Below the pieces are notes generated by a model. It made no database searches and had not been told where the DNA came from. It was given only the letters and a program-made list of their open reading frames with translations. Shown piece by piece: positions 43,716-52,729 of a stretch of DNA of 64,000 nt (its first letter is position 1; every line of letters begins with the position of its first letter). The stretch comes from CAZMSQ01 sp964569025 (GTDB lineage Bacteria; Bacteroidota; Bacteroidia; Chitinophagales; Saprospiraceae): contig CAZMSQ010000006.1 in NCBI GenBank assembly GCA_964569025.1, positions 44,060 to 108,059 on the forward strand, written 5' to 3'. Both the position numbers and the translations under genes were made by a program.

Positions 43716-44819
43716 ATGACCATGATTGGGTGGAGGTTTTCGCAGTATGAGGAAGGGGGCATTGAAGATCCCTTCGATCGCTTGTTTCGCATCTTTCAAG
43801 AGATTTTACTTCATACATCCGGAGATGTCAAAGAGGCGCTTTCCTGGCTTACTGAGCTCGATAAACATCACAAGCTGACGGATGAATCCTACAGTCTTGG
43901 GGATTTTATTGAAGATCTCATCCAGAAGGGTTATCTCGAAGACAATACCCGAAATGGGCAAGGATTTGGGCCATCCAAAAAGCTGGAGTTAAATATGAGG
44001 CTGAAGGCGCTTGAGGATGTGTTCGGGCAGATCAAAAAATCCAGACCAGGTGGGCATAACACGTCCGTTCTGGGGAGAGGAGATGAATTTACCTCTGACC
44101 TTAGGCCATTCGCATTTGGCGACAAGCTTGAGAACATTGCCCTCTCCGAATCCCTGCGAAACGCACAGATCAATCACGGGATTGATGAATTCATCATGAC
44201 CAATGAGGATCTGGAGGTCAGGGAGCAATTTGAGCAAGCGCAAATGAGCACAGTCCTCATGATTGACATATCCCATTCCATGATTTTGTATGGCGAAGAC
44301 CGGATTACCCCAGCTAAGAAAGTCGCTATGGCTCTCTCTCAGCTGATAACGACCAGATACCCTAAGGATACCCTCGATGTCATCGTATTCGGAAACGATG
44401 CATGGCAAATTGAAATCAAAGATTTGCCCTACCTCCAGGTTGGGCCATATCATACCAATACTGTAGCCGGACTCGAACTGGCAATGGATTTGCTTCGCAA
44501 GCGTCGAAACCCCAACAAGCAGATTTTTATGATCACAGATGGCAAGCCCACCTGTATCAAAAAAGGCAAAAAATATTACCAAAACAGCTTTGGTCTCGAT
44601 CGCAAGATCATCAACCGGACACTCAGCCTGGCCCTCCGCTGCCGAAAGTTGCACATTCCAATCACCACCTTTATGATTGCCCGGGATCCCTATCTGGTGC
44701 GTTTCGTACAGCAGTTTACGACAGCCAACAACGGGAAAGCATTTTACAGCGGCCTTGAAGGGCTGGGAGAATTTGTTTTCAAAGACTATGGGAACAATAA
44801 ATTCAGACGCCACCGCTGA
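43716..44819 (+). CDS. VWA domain protein (CoxE-like)
   Basis: A 367-residue cytoplasmic protein without signal peptide. The N-terminal 150 residues are helical and unlike known domains. The von Willebrand A domain at about 178-340 has a complete MIDAS metal site: Asp184-x-Ser186-x-Ser188 (DISHS), Thr in HTNTVAG and Asp in MITDGKP. Proteins of this layout usually work with a MoxR-type AAA ATPase to insert cofactors or remodel partners, but no moxR gene is adjacent. ATG 43716 or 43722 (MIGWRFSQYEEGG) could be the start. It is followed 111 bp later by a secreted protein of unknown function. Confidence 0.85.
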   Translation: MTMIGWRFSQYEEGGIEDPFDRLFRIFQEILLHTSGDVKEALSWLTELDKHHKLTDESYSLGDFIEDLIQKGYLEDNTRNGQGFGPSKKLELNMRLKALEDVFGQIKKSRPGGHNTSVLGRGDEFTSDLRPFAFGDKLENIALSESLRNAQINHGIDEFIMTNEDLEVREQFEQAQMSTVLMIDISHSMILYGEDRITPAKKVAMALSQLITTRYPKDTLDVIVFGNDAWQIEIKDLPYLQVGPYHTNTVAGLELAMDLLRKRRNPNKQIFMITDGKPTCIKKGKKYYQNSFGLDRKIINRTLSLALRCRKLHIPITTFMIARDPYLVRFVQQFTTANNGKAFYSGLEGLGEFVFKDYGNNKFRRHR

Positions 44820-44930
44820 TTCATCCCAACAGCCAATACTTTCTTGAATGAACCATGCGTTCTCCCCTCATTCAAGCTGCTGCCGAATCATGGTTCTGGC
44901 TGCCGAATTTCCATAACTCCGTATCACATG

Positions 44931-45857
44931 ATGCGTCTGATTTTCATGCTCATTCTGATATTCATTGCGCTCTGGACCGATACACGGGCTCAGGATACCA
45001 TCAGCATGTCCTCGGAAGACCTCGAATTGATGCAGGAATACGAAGATACCATTGGGGTCTTGTCATTCGCCATTTTGAGAGACACCTCTGCCGTCCATCG
45101 ATTTGCATCTTGCAAAACCATGATTCCGCTGCTTGTCAGAGCCCTGAAACTTCGAAATTCTTTCCATTACACCTTCCCTCAGCTTGACGGGTTATCTTTC
45201 CAGTACCCTGCTGATAGCAGTTTTCGAATCATCACCTGGCAGTTGTTTGTAGATGACAATGAATACCGCTATTATGGAGCCATTCAGATGAATACGCCTG
45301 AGTTAGAGCTCTTCCCTCTGATAGACCGTTCGAATGACATTCTGAATCCGGAAACGGCCACACTCTCCAATGAGAATTGGTATGGGGCATTGTACTACCG
45401 GATCAAGGGTTTTGAAGATGAAAGAGGGAAAGCATATTTGCTTTTCGGGCTTGATGGCTATTCATTTTTCAGACGCCGCAAGGTAGTGGATGTATTGAGG
45501 TTTGAGAATGGCAAGCCAGTATTCGGACAAGAGGTATTCGAGGCGCAAATGGCTTCAGACACCAGTATCTGGCAGCATCGTATAGTCATAGAGTACGGCG
45601 CACAGGCATCTGTGCATGTCAATTATGATGAGGGTCTTGGGCTTGTTTTTTTCGATCATCTCATCCCTTACGAGGGTCCGGGCAGCGCCGGTTCGGTGAT
45701 GGTGCCGGATGGAAGCTATGAGGGCTATCGCTTCGAGGAGGGGCGCTGGTTGCATGTACCCAAGCTCTTTCATCAAACACAGGAAACGCCCCCCAGAGAG
45801 ATGCCGATTCTTGGGGAGGGGCAGAAGAAAGATTTGTTTGGAAGAAAGCAGAAATAA
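44931..45857 (+). CDS. Hypothetical secreted protein
   Basis: A 308-residue protein that I do not recognise. The signal peptide is MRLIFMLILIFIALWTDTRAQ, with ATG 44931 or 44928; a longer frame from 44844 is rejected. The body has many aromatic and acidic residues, with repeated blocks such as IITWQLFVDDNEYRYYGAIQ, NWYGALYYRIKGFE and AYLLFGLDGYSFFRRRKV, suggesting a beta-rich fold. The last 35 residues are Pro- and Lys-rich. No T9SS tail is visible, so it is probably periplasmic. It sits downstream of the VWA gene on the same strand. Confidence 0.75.
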   Translation: MRLIFMLILIFIALWTDTRAQDTISMSSEDLELMQEYEDTIGVLSFAILRDTSAVHRFASCKTMIPLLVRALKLRNSFHYTFPQLDGLSFQYPADSSFRIITWQLFVDDNEYRYYGAIQMNTPELELFPLIDRSNDILNPETATLSNENWYGALYYRIKGFEDERGKAYLLFGLDGYSFFRRRKVVDVLRFENGKPVFGQEVFEAQMASDTSIWQHRIVIEYGAQASVHVNYDEGLGLVFFDHLIPYEGPGSAGSVMVPDGSYEGYRFEEGRWLHVPKLFHQTQETPPREMPILGEGQKKDLFGRKQK

Positions 45858-45901
45858 ACCAGGCCCGCGGCCAAGTACGGGCCTACTCCTCAAGAACCGG
45901 T

Positions 45902-46483
45902 TTAATGCATCCGGTCCCCGCGCAATTCAAGGCGCTTCATGATTTCAGCCTCGTGTTCCAGATATTCTTTCCAGCGAGCATTCACCTTATCTACATCGCC
46001 GTACTGTCTTGCAAGGTCAATAAACAATCGGTAGTGCCCGGCTTCCGCCACCATGAACTTGTGGTAAAAGGCCTTGAGATCGTCATCGGCGATATTGACA
46101 GACAAGAGCCGGAAGCGTTCGCAACTGCGTGCCTCAATCAGGGCACAAACCAATAATTTTTCAACAAGGCGGTCTTCCCGACTTCCATCTTTTTTCTGAA
46201 ATTCCAAAAGCGCATTGACGTATTCATCCCGCCTCTGACGACCGAGTTCGAGATTTCTTTTTTCCAGTTCGTGAAGAACCAATCGGAAATGACCCCATTC
46301 TTCTGTGACAATCGGCGCCAGCTCCCGAACCATGTCAATTTTGTCAGGGAAAGCCTGAATGAGTGAGATGCAGGAGGTGGCTGCTTTCTGCTCGCAATAG
46401 GCGTGGTCAGTGAGAATGTCTTCCAGGCTTATCTCTGCGAGATTCACCCATCGTGGGTCAGTGGGAAGTTTAAGTCCGAGCAT
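45902..46483 (-). CDS. miaE: tRNA-(ms2io6A)-hydroxylase
   Basis: MiaE is a di-iron monooxygenase that hydroxylates the isopentenyl group of ms2i6A at position 37 of tRNAs reading UNN codons. The 193-residue product has the ferritin-like four-helix iron ligands: Glu in AYCEQKAA, EEWGHF (Glu and His), EARSCERF (Glu) and EAGHY (Glu and His). These are the conserved MiaE positions. It needs miaA and miaB elsewhere in the genome. Start ATG 46483. It is convergent with the unknown secreted protein gene and lies 41 bp after a minus-strand coiled-coil protein gene, so the two may share a transcript. Confidence 0.92.
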   Translation of the reverse strand: MLGLKLPTDPRWVNLAEISLEDILTDHAYCEQKAATSCISLIQAFPDKIDMVRELAPIVTEEWGHFRLVLHELEKRNLELGRQRRDEYVNALLEFQKKDGSREDRLVEKLLVCALIEARSCERFRLLSVNIADDDLKAFYHKFMVAEAGHYRLFIDLARQYGDVDKVNARWKEYLEHEAEIMKRLELRGDRMH

Positions 46484-46524
46484 TTTTGAAATATTGGATA
46501 TTCGGGCAAGTGCAGCAGACAGGG

Positions 46525-47631
46525 TTATTGGTCAAGACACTGAAATTGCCGTGAAAAAAAATCGAGGTCGTAAATTTCGTAATCTTCATATCCGGTGCTC
46601 CACACCACCCGTACTTTGTCGAGTTCCATGCTGCGAAGCGCCTTTTGTGTTCTTTTGTCAATCGGGTAGCGCCCGGTATAGCTCACTGATTTTTCAACTG
46701 GATTGAGCAGCCCGGTACTTGTGGCTGCATTATAGAGTGGAAATTGAGCGCCGGAGATCATATAGAGCACGATGAGGCTCCCCTTTTCCAACATCCCGAA
46801 TTCTTTTTGAGCAAACTGTGAAGCGACCGTGATTTCAAGTGTAAAAACCCAGTTCTGGCGATCCATGCGCGTGAGAAATCCATTTCCTGTGACAAATTCT
46901 TCCGTCCCCATCAGGGGGCGCAGCCGTTCACTTGTGAAGGAAAAGAGAGGAGCCGAAGCGGCGCGCATTGGTGCTGTGCCAGTCATCTGGTCGACCGGGC
47001 CCGGTGCAATGTCACACGGTTCAGAGGGAGGATAGGCCAGAAGGTCAAGCGTTGGGTCAGGGGCAGCTATTTCGGGGATTGGGGTGCTTCCCAAGGTGCC
47101 TCGGTCATTATCTGAGCGCCCAGGTAACAGAAGCCCTGACGTTTTCAGCTTTTCTTCCCAGGCTGGCGCCTCCTCATCAGTCGACAGAGCGAGTTTTTCG
47201 GCGAATTCAACCAGTTCTTCCCACTCCTTTTTGGCACGCTCCTTTTCTTTTACCAATCCTTCTGCCTCTTCCAGCTCGGCCTGCAGTGTACCCACTGAAG
47301 CCCGCGCCTGACGGTTATCGGATTTTTTCATGTCGGTGAGCCGCTCTTCAAGTAACGCTTTGTCGAGGCGTGCTTTTTTTTCCGCCTGCACGGCAGCAAG
47401 AAGCGAATCTTTTGCACGGATCAAAACCTCCTCTCTGCCAAGCTGCCTTTGCCGACTCTGATAAGATTCAATCAGCCTCTGGTCTTCCGGACTGTCTGGG
47501 TCAGCATACCTCCACGATCCGTCTGGCCATGTTACGATTTGACGCCCGGAAGGATCAACGCTGAGCTCCTGACCCATGAGAATGAGCGGATAGGACAAAA
47601 AGAGCACAACAAAAAAATGCATACATTGCAT
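46525..47631 (-). CDS. Hypothetical secreted coiled-coil protein
   Basis: A 368-residue protein that I do not recognise. A signal peptide (MHFFVVLFLSYPLILMGQE) is followed by a short segment VDPSGRQIVTWPDGSWRYADP, which looks like a small sheet repeat seen in other Bacteroidota proteins. A charged coiled coil (about 45-155, ending KEKERAKKEWEELVEFAEKL) comes next. The C-terminal 150 residues (LMGTEEFVTGNG ... GSLIVLYMISGAQFPLYNA) are probably beta-rich. Start 47631 is used (ATG 47622 also possible). The -7 box TACCTTTG at 47668-47675 drives it. Confidence 0.75.
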   Translation of the reverse strand: MQCMHFFVVLFLSYPLILMGQELSVDPSGRQIVTWPDGSWRYADPDSPEDQRLIESYQSRQRQLGREEVLIRAKDSLLAAVQAEKKARLDKALLEERLTDMKKSDNRQARASVGTLQAELEEAEGLVKEKERAKKEWEELVEFAEKLALSTDEEAPAWEEKLKTSGLLLPGRSDNDRGTLGSTPIPEIAAPDPTLDLLAYPPSEPCDIAPGPVDQMTGTAPMRAASAPLFSFTSERLRPLMGTEEFVTGNGFLTRMDRQNWVFTLEITVASQFAQKEFGMLEKGSLIVLYMISGAQFPLYNAATSTGLLNPVEKSVSYTGRYPIDKRTQKALRSMELDKVRVVWSTGYEDYEIYDLDFFSRQFQCLDQ

Positions 47632-47667
47632 AAACTCCCGAATTTAGGCCCGTACCTGGACTTTGAG

Positions 47668-47675
47668 CAAAGGTA
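47668..47675 (-). promoter_or_regulatory. Promoter of the coiled-coil gene, -7 box
   Basis: On the minus strand this reads TACCTTTG, an exact consensus match 36 bp upstream of the ATG. It directly abuts the ATG of the divergent prolyl oligopeptidase gene at 47676. Confidence 0.6.
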
Positions 47676-49877
47676 ATGAGATCATTTTTATCACAAATCC
47701 TGCAAATGATGTTATCGAGAATTGCACTTTTTGCGCCGGTTTTTGTTTTTTTGGCAGGCTGCCAATCAGCCAGCGAATCGCCAACAAATACATTCCTGCT
47801 TAACAGCAGACCCTCTCAATCAATCGAAGTGAAGTACCCTCCAACGTACCGCGATACCAGCGTATTCGATGACTTTCATGGCACAGAGGTGTCGGACCCA
47901 TATCGCTGGCTTGAAGACCCGGATGATTCTTCAACAGTCGCTTGGGTAGAGGCTCAAAATGAGGTGACCTTCGGATATCTCGATCAAATTCCATTTAGGG
48001 ATGAAATCAGATCACGCTTAGAGGCCCTTTGGAACTACGAGCGGTACTCTCCGCCCTCCCGACATGGAGGGAAGTATTATTTCTTCAAAAATGATGGTCT
48101 GCAAAATCAAAGTGTGCTGTATGTAAAGGACGAACCAGATGAGGAGGCCAGAGTGGTGCTTGATCCGAATACATTTTCGGAAGATGGAACGGTGGCTTTG
48201 GGTGGAATCAGTTTTTCTGCGGATGGTCACTTTTTGGCGTATCAGGTTTCGGAAGGGGGGTCAGACTGGCACACAGCGCGGATTTTGGATTTGGAGACAG
48301 GTGCGCATCTGGATGATGAACTTGAATGGCTCAAGTTTTCGAGTTTGGCATGGGCCGGAAATGGCTTTTACTACAGCCGCTATCCGGAACCAGCTTCCGG
48401 CGAACGGCTGAGCGGGAAAAATGAATTCCATGCCCTCTATTACCACGAGTTGGGCAAAGCTCAGGAGAGTGATATAAAAGTGTTCAGCGACAATGAGAAT
48501 GCGCGAAGGGGCTTTTTCGGGTCTACCAGTGAAGATGAACATTTTCTGGCTGTTTCTGTGTGGGAGACAACCAGTGGGAACGCTTTGTATGTCAAAGGAT
48601 TGAAAAATCCTGATGCTCCATTTATGACCATTTCTGAAGATATGTCAGCAGATTGGAGTCTGGTGGGGAATGATGGGAATCGCCTGTACTTTTTGACCAA
48701 TGACGGGGCTCCAAACCAGCGGCTCGTGGCGCTAGATGCAGAGCAGTACTCGCCGGGCCAGTGGGAGGAAGTCATCGGAGAGAAAGAAGATGTTCTGGAA
48801 GGGGTTGAGTTGATTGGGGGTAAACTGGTTGCCCAGTACCTGCACAATGCGACCAGCAAAATAGAGGTGTTCGATCTTGAAGGAACATCCCTTGGCGAGG
48901 TCAGTTTACCGGGATTGGGAGTAGTCAGTGGCCTGACCGGAAAAGCAGATGATCCTCAGGCATTTTTTAGTTTCAATGGATTCACCAGACCATCATCTAT
49001 CTATACGCTGGATGTTGACAATCTCGAGGTTGATCTCTATCAGGCACCCACCCTCGACTTTGACTCAGATGCCTTTGAAACCTATCAGGTGTGGTATCAA
49101 AATCCGAAGGACAGCACCCGGATTCCGATGTTTATCACCCATAAGAAAGGCATAAAGCGCGACGGAAAGCGTCCCGTTCTCTTGTATGGATATGGCGGTT
49201 TCAACATCAGTGTCAAGCCCGGGTTTAATGTAACCAGGGCAGTGCTGCTGGAAAATGACGGTGTTTATGCAGTCCCGAATATTCGGGGAGGGGGAGAGTT
49301 CGGTCAAGACTGGCACAAGGCTGGCACACTTGAGAGAAAGCAGAATGTATTTGATGATTTTATCGCAGCTGCTGAATATCTGATTGATGAAGGGTATACC
49401 AATCCAGCTAACCTTGCAATTCAAGGTGGAAGTAATGGAGGGCTGCTTGTCGGGGCCTGCATGACCCAGCGTCCGGATTTATTCGGGGTTTGCTTCCCGA
49501 TGGTCGGGGTGCTCGACATGCTGCGTTATCATCTCTTCACCATTGGCAGCGCCTGGGCGGTTGATTACGGGCTGAGTTCAGATCCTGAGGCATTTGAATA
49601 TTTGTATGCGTATTCTCCCCTTCACAATGCAAAGTCGGCAGATTATCCGGCAACAATGATAATCACAGGAGACCATGATGATCGGGTAGTACCTGCACAT
49701 TCCTACAAATTCGCGTCGGCCCTCCAAAGCAATCAGCAGGGAGACAAACCAGTCTTGCTCAGGGTGGAAACCTCGGCAGGCCATGGGGCTGGAAAGCCGG
49801 TGAGCAAGCAGGTGGATGAATCGGCCGATTGGCTCAGTTTTCTGTTTTTTCAGATGGGTTCTGCAGATAAGGAATAG
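47676..49877 (+). CDS. Prolyl oligopeptidase, lipoprotein form
   Basis: A 733-residue S9A serine peptidase that cuts after proline in short peptides. The signal peptide ends in a lipobox (FVFLAGC), so the enzyme is probably membrane-attached by lipid. The N-terminal YPPTYRDTSVFDDFHG and SDPYRWLED match prolyl oligopeptidases. A seven-bladed propeller runs from about 120 to 460. The hydrolase domain has Ser586 in GGSNGGLL, Asp in GDHDDRVVP and His in SAGHGAG. It is followed after 8 bp by cdaA on the same strand. ATG 47676 is used; an internal ATG at 47706 would also leave a signal peptide. Confidence 0.93.
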   Translation: MRSFLSQILQMMLSRIALFAPVFVFLAGCQSASESPTNTFLLNSRPSQSIEVKYPPTYRDTSVFDDFHGTEVSDPYRWLEDPDDSSTVAWVEAQNEVTFGYLDQIPFRDEIRSRLEALWNYERYSPPSRHGGKYYFFKNDGLQNQSVLYVKDEPDEEARVVLDPNTFSEDGTVALGGISFSADGHFLAYQVSEGGSDWHTARILDLETGAHLDDELEWLKFSSLAWAGNGFYYSRYPEPASGERLSGKNEFHALYYHELGKAQESDIKVFSDNENARRGFFGSTSEDEHFLAVSVWETTSGNALYVKGLKNPDAPFMTISEDMSADWSLVGNDGNRLYFLTNDGAPNQRLVALDAEQYSPGQWEEVIGEKEDVLEGVELIGGKLVAQYLHNATSKIEVFDLEGTSLGEVSLPGLGVVSGLTGKADDPQAFFSFNGFTRPSSIYTLDVDNLEVDLYQAPTLDFDSDAFETYQVWYQNPKDSTRIPMFITHKKGIKRDGKRPVLLYGYGGFNISVKPGFNVTRAVLLENDGVYAVPNIRGGGEFGQDWHKAGTLERKQNVFDDFIAAAEYLIDEGYTNPANLAIQGGSNGGLLVGACMTQRPDLFGVCFPMVGVLDMLRYHLFTIGSAWAVDYGLSSDPEAFEYLYAYSPLHNAKSADYPATMIITGDHDDRVVPAHSYKFASALQSNQQGDKPVLLRVETSAGHGAGKPVSKQVDESADWLSFLFFQMGSADKE

Positions 49878-49885
49878 TGTAAGGT

Positions 49886-50695
49886 ATGCCTGAGTTGGTG
49901 TTTTTACTGAAAATCGGCTTTCTGCCCATTCGTATTTGGGATGTGCTAGATGTCCTGATCGTAGGGTACTTATTATACCAACTTTATAAGCTGCTCAGGG
50001 GAAGTATCGCCTTTAATATTTTTATCGGGGTTGTGATTCTTTCTGTCGCGTGGTGGCTGGTGGGTATCCTTGAGATGGACCTGCTGACTGTGGTGCTGGA
50101 TCAGTTTGTCAGTGTGGGTGTCATCATTCTCATCATTATTTTCCAGCCGGAAGTCAGGAGGTTCTTGCTGATGCTCGGGAATACCACTCTTCGCCAGCAG
50201 TCACACTTTTTAAGGCGGTTTCTTGATCGGAACATGGAGGGACTTGATGAGCGAAAATTGCAGATGAAGTCTCTACGGGACGCCCTCAAAAGGATGGCGA
50301 GATACAGAATCGGAGCCTTGGTGGTGCTCTCGGATCAGCAAAATCTCGATGTCATCACCAACTCAGGGGTGTTAATGGAAGCTCGCATCTCCCAGCCATT
50401 GATTGAGAGTGTGTTTCAAAAAGAAAGTCCGCTTCACGATGGGGCCATGCTCATAACCGGTGGTAAGGTCCATGCGGCAAGTTGTATCTTGCCGGTTTCG
50501 GATAACGCCAGTCTGCCAAGGAATTCAGGCTTGCGCCACCGCGCTGGAGTCGGAGTGACGGAGGTTGCCGATGTGTCTGTTTTCATTGTGTCAGAAGAAG
50601 ACGGGAAAATTTCTTTCGCGTACAAAGGGGTTTTGGAGAATGGGTTAAGTGATGATCGACTGGGGGAATTGCTGGAACGGCATTTCCCGAAGTAA
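49886..50695 (+). CDS. cdaA: Diadenylate cyclase CdaA
   Basis: It makes cyclic di-AMP from two ATP, a second messenger for osmotic and cell-wall control. It is 269 residues. Three hydrophobic helices fill the first 90 residues (DVLIVGYLLYQLY, NIFIGVVILSVAWWLVGI, VSVGVIILIIIFQPE). A DisA_N catalytic domain with Asp185-Gly-Ala (SPLHDGAML) and RHRA (residues 217-220, LRHRAGVG) follows, as in active cyclases. The neighbours differ from the usual folP or glmM/cdaR context: it lies 8 bp after a prolyl oligopeptidase gene and before a GNAT and an M20 dipeptidase gene. Confidence 0.95.
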   Translation: MPELVFLLKIGFLPIRIWDVLDVLIVGYLLYQLYKLLRGSIAFNIFIGVVILSVAWWLVGILEMDLLTVVLDQFVSVGVIILIIIFQPEVRRFLLMLGNTTLRQQSHFLRRFLDRNMEGLDERKLQMKSLRDALKRMARYRIGALVVLSDQQNLDVITNSGVLMEARISQPLIESVFQKESPLHDGAMLITGGKVHAASCILPVSDNASLPRNSGLRHRAGVGVTEVADVSVFIVSEEDGKISFAYKGVLENGLSDDRLGELLERHFPK

Positions 50696-50760
50696 GTGCA
50701 GGAGTGAGAAGGAGTGCCCCATACATTGAAAGCAAGATTTGGAGATGCAAATCTCAAGAG

Positions 50761-51288
50761 GTGAAAATTGAGTATATTCACGAATCGAGTCTCGGAGCGT
50801 TTCAAAAGCAGGCAATCCTTCAGTTACTGAATGCATCGTTTGGCGACGGGCTGTCAGAGGTGTTTGGCCTCAGGCCGCTGCCAGATGCCAGAATCCTGAT
50901 CCGCTCCGAAGGTCATTTGATTGGCCATTTGGCCGTGGAATTTCGGCGTGTCAGGGTAGGAAGCCAAATAGTGTCGGTGTGCGGAGCATCTGATATCTGC
51001 GTGCATCCTGATGCGCAAAGAAAAGGGATTGGCAGAGTATTAATACGCCAATTGGAGGACATAGCAAAAGAGAAGGCTTTTCAGTTTATTCTTGCTTTCT
51101 CTGATAATCCGGCTTTCTACAAGGCCTGCGAGTTCGAATCCCGCCGAATCCGGTGCAGGTGGCTCATGATTCAGCAGGGCGTCTCAATGGGGGTCCTGTC
51201 CAGGACTCTCAGCGGCGTTATGGTAAAGGCAATAGAAAATGCCGACTGGCCGGAAGGCGAACTTGATTTACTGGGACATATTTTTTAA
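50761..51288 (+). CDS. GNAT family N-acetyltransferase
   Basis: A 175-residue acyl-CoA-dependent transferase. The acetyl-CoA loop is VHPDAQRKGIGRVLI (the Q/R-x-x-G-x-G pattern) near residues 80-94, with a typical NPAFYKACEFE motif after it. The acceptor is unknown. I prefer GTG 50761 (KIEYIHESSLGAF) because the family starts near here and AAGAGG lies just before it; the frame is open to 50704 and an extra 19 residues are possible. It is 65 bp after cdaA and 18 bp before the M20 gene, so it is likely part of that operon. Confidence 0.82.
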   Translation: MKIEYIHESSLGAFQKQAILQLLNASFGDGLSEVFGLRPLPDARILIRSEGHLIGHLAVEFRRVRVGSQIVSVCGASDICVHPDAQRKGIGRVLIRQLEDIAKEKAFQFILAFSDNPAFYKACEFESRRIRCRWLMIQQGVSMGVLSRTLSGVMVKAIENADWPEGELDLLGHIF

Positions 51289-51306
51289 AATTGTATTCTT
51301 GAAACT

Positions 51307-52704
51307 ATGAAAGACACTCAATCTTACATTCATACCAATCAGCAGCGATTTCTTGAGGAGCTGAAAGATTGGCTCCGCATTCCTTCAGTCAGTGCTGACC
51401 CGGTCCATCGTGAAGATGTCAGTAAAGCTGCCGAGTTTCTGGCAGACAAGCTGAGAGGTGCAGGACTGGATGCTGTCGAAATTTGTCCTACGCAGGGGCA
51501 TCCTATTGTGTATGCCGAAAAAATGATTGATCCTTCCCTTCCTGTCATCCTGGTATATGGGCACTATGATGTCCAGCCGCCTGATCCGCTTGACTTGTGG
51601 GAATCACCCCCTTTTGAACCAATCGTGAAAAAGACAGCGGCTCATCCCGATGGAGCACTGTTTGCAAGAGGAGCTTGCGATGATAAAGGACAAGCCTTTA
51701 TGCATGTGAAATCACTTGAGGCCATGTTGTCCCAAGGGGAGCTGCCCTGTAATGTAAAAATCATGATGGAGGGCGAGGAAGAAGTCGGTTCTGTAAATCT
51801 CGGAGATTTCTGCAGGGATAATCGAGAAAAGCTGGCCTGTGACATGGTCCTGGTTTCAGATACTTCTATGATTGCCAATGATGTCCCTTCGATTACAGTT
51901 GGCCTGCGCGGGTTGAGCTACGTGGAGGTCGAGGTGACCGGCCCCAATAGAGATCTTCACTCCGGAGTATACGGCGGCGCGGTTGGCAACCCGGTCAATA
52001 TCCTGTGCGAAATGATATCATCTCTGATTGATGAAGACGGGCATATTACAATCGAGGGGTTTTATGATGATGTCGAAACTGTATCTGATACAGACCGCAA
52101 AGCGATGAACAAGGCTCCCTTCAATCTTGAGGAGTATGCCTCCGATTTAGACATCGGGGCCGTTCAGGGCGAAAAGGGATATACGACCCTCGAACGTACC
52201 ACCATCAGACCAACACTCGATGTCAATGGGATTTGGGGCGGATACACCGGAGAGGGTGCAAAAACGGTCCTTCCCTCAAAAGCATATGCCAAAATCAGTA
52301 TGAGGCTGGTTCCAAACCAGGATTCCGAGACCATTACCCGTTTGTTTGAGGCACACTTCACCCGAATCGCTCCGCCATCCGTCAAGATCAAAGTCACCGC
52401 CATGCATGGGGGTGAGCCAGTTGTGATTTCGACAGATTCGGTTGAATACCGGTCTGCCAGTAAAGCCATGCAGGAAACGTTTGGAAAGGAACCAATCCCC
52501 ATGAGGAGTGGAGGGAGTATCCCTATCGTAGCATTATTTGAGGAGGTGCTGGGCGTCAAAACTGTTTTGCTCGGCTTTGGACTTGACTCCGATGCCATTC
52601 ACTCTCCAAATGAGCATTTCGGTCTGGTCAATTACTACAAGGGCATTCAAACCATTCCGTGGTTCTATCACTTTTATGCTCTCGACAAGAGGTCTGAAGG
52701 CTAA
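51307..52704 (+). CDS. M20 family dipeptidase
   Basis: A 465-residue dinuclear zinc peptidase of the M20 (carnosinase/CNDP-like) group. Metal-site motifs: YGHYDVQPPDP (first His and Asp), RGACDDKGQAF (bridging Asp), then MMEGEEEVGS (catalytic and metal Glu) and SDTSM. An inserted dimerisation domain (about 190-380) contains LHSGVYGGAVGNP. The last His is in the DSDAIHSPNEHFG segment. It is cytoplasmic, with no signal peptide, and likely splits dipeptides. Start ATG 51307, 18 bp after the GNAT gene. Together with the upstream prolyl oligopeptidase, it suggests a peptide-use operon. Confidence 0.93.
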   Translation: MKDTQSYIHTNQQRFLEELKDWLRIPSVSADPVHREDVSKAAEFLADKLRGAGLDAVEICPTQGHPIVYAEKMIDPSLPVILVYGHYDVQPPDPLDLWESPPFEPIVKKTAAHPDGALFARGACDDKGQAFMHVKSLEAMLSQGELPCNVKIMMEGEEEVGSVNLGDFCRDNREKLACDMVLVSDTSMIANDVPSITVGLRGLSYVEVEVTGPNRDLHSGVYGGAVGNPVNILCEMISSLIDEDGHITIEGFYDDVETVSDTDRKAMNKAPFNLEEYASDLDIGAVQGEKGYTTLERTTIRPTLDVNGIWGGYTGEGAKTVLPSKAYAKISMRLVPNQDSETITRLFEAHFTRIAPPSVKIKVTAMHGGEPVVISTDSVEYRSASKAMQETFGKEPIPMRSGGSIPIVALFEEVLGVKTVLLGFGLDSDAIHSPNEHFGLVNYYKGIQTIPWFYHFYALDKRSEG

Positions 52705-52729
52705 TTATTTATTCTCTTCCTCCTTCTTT

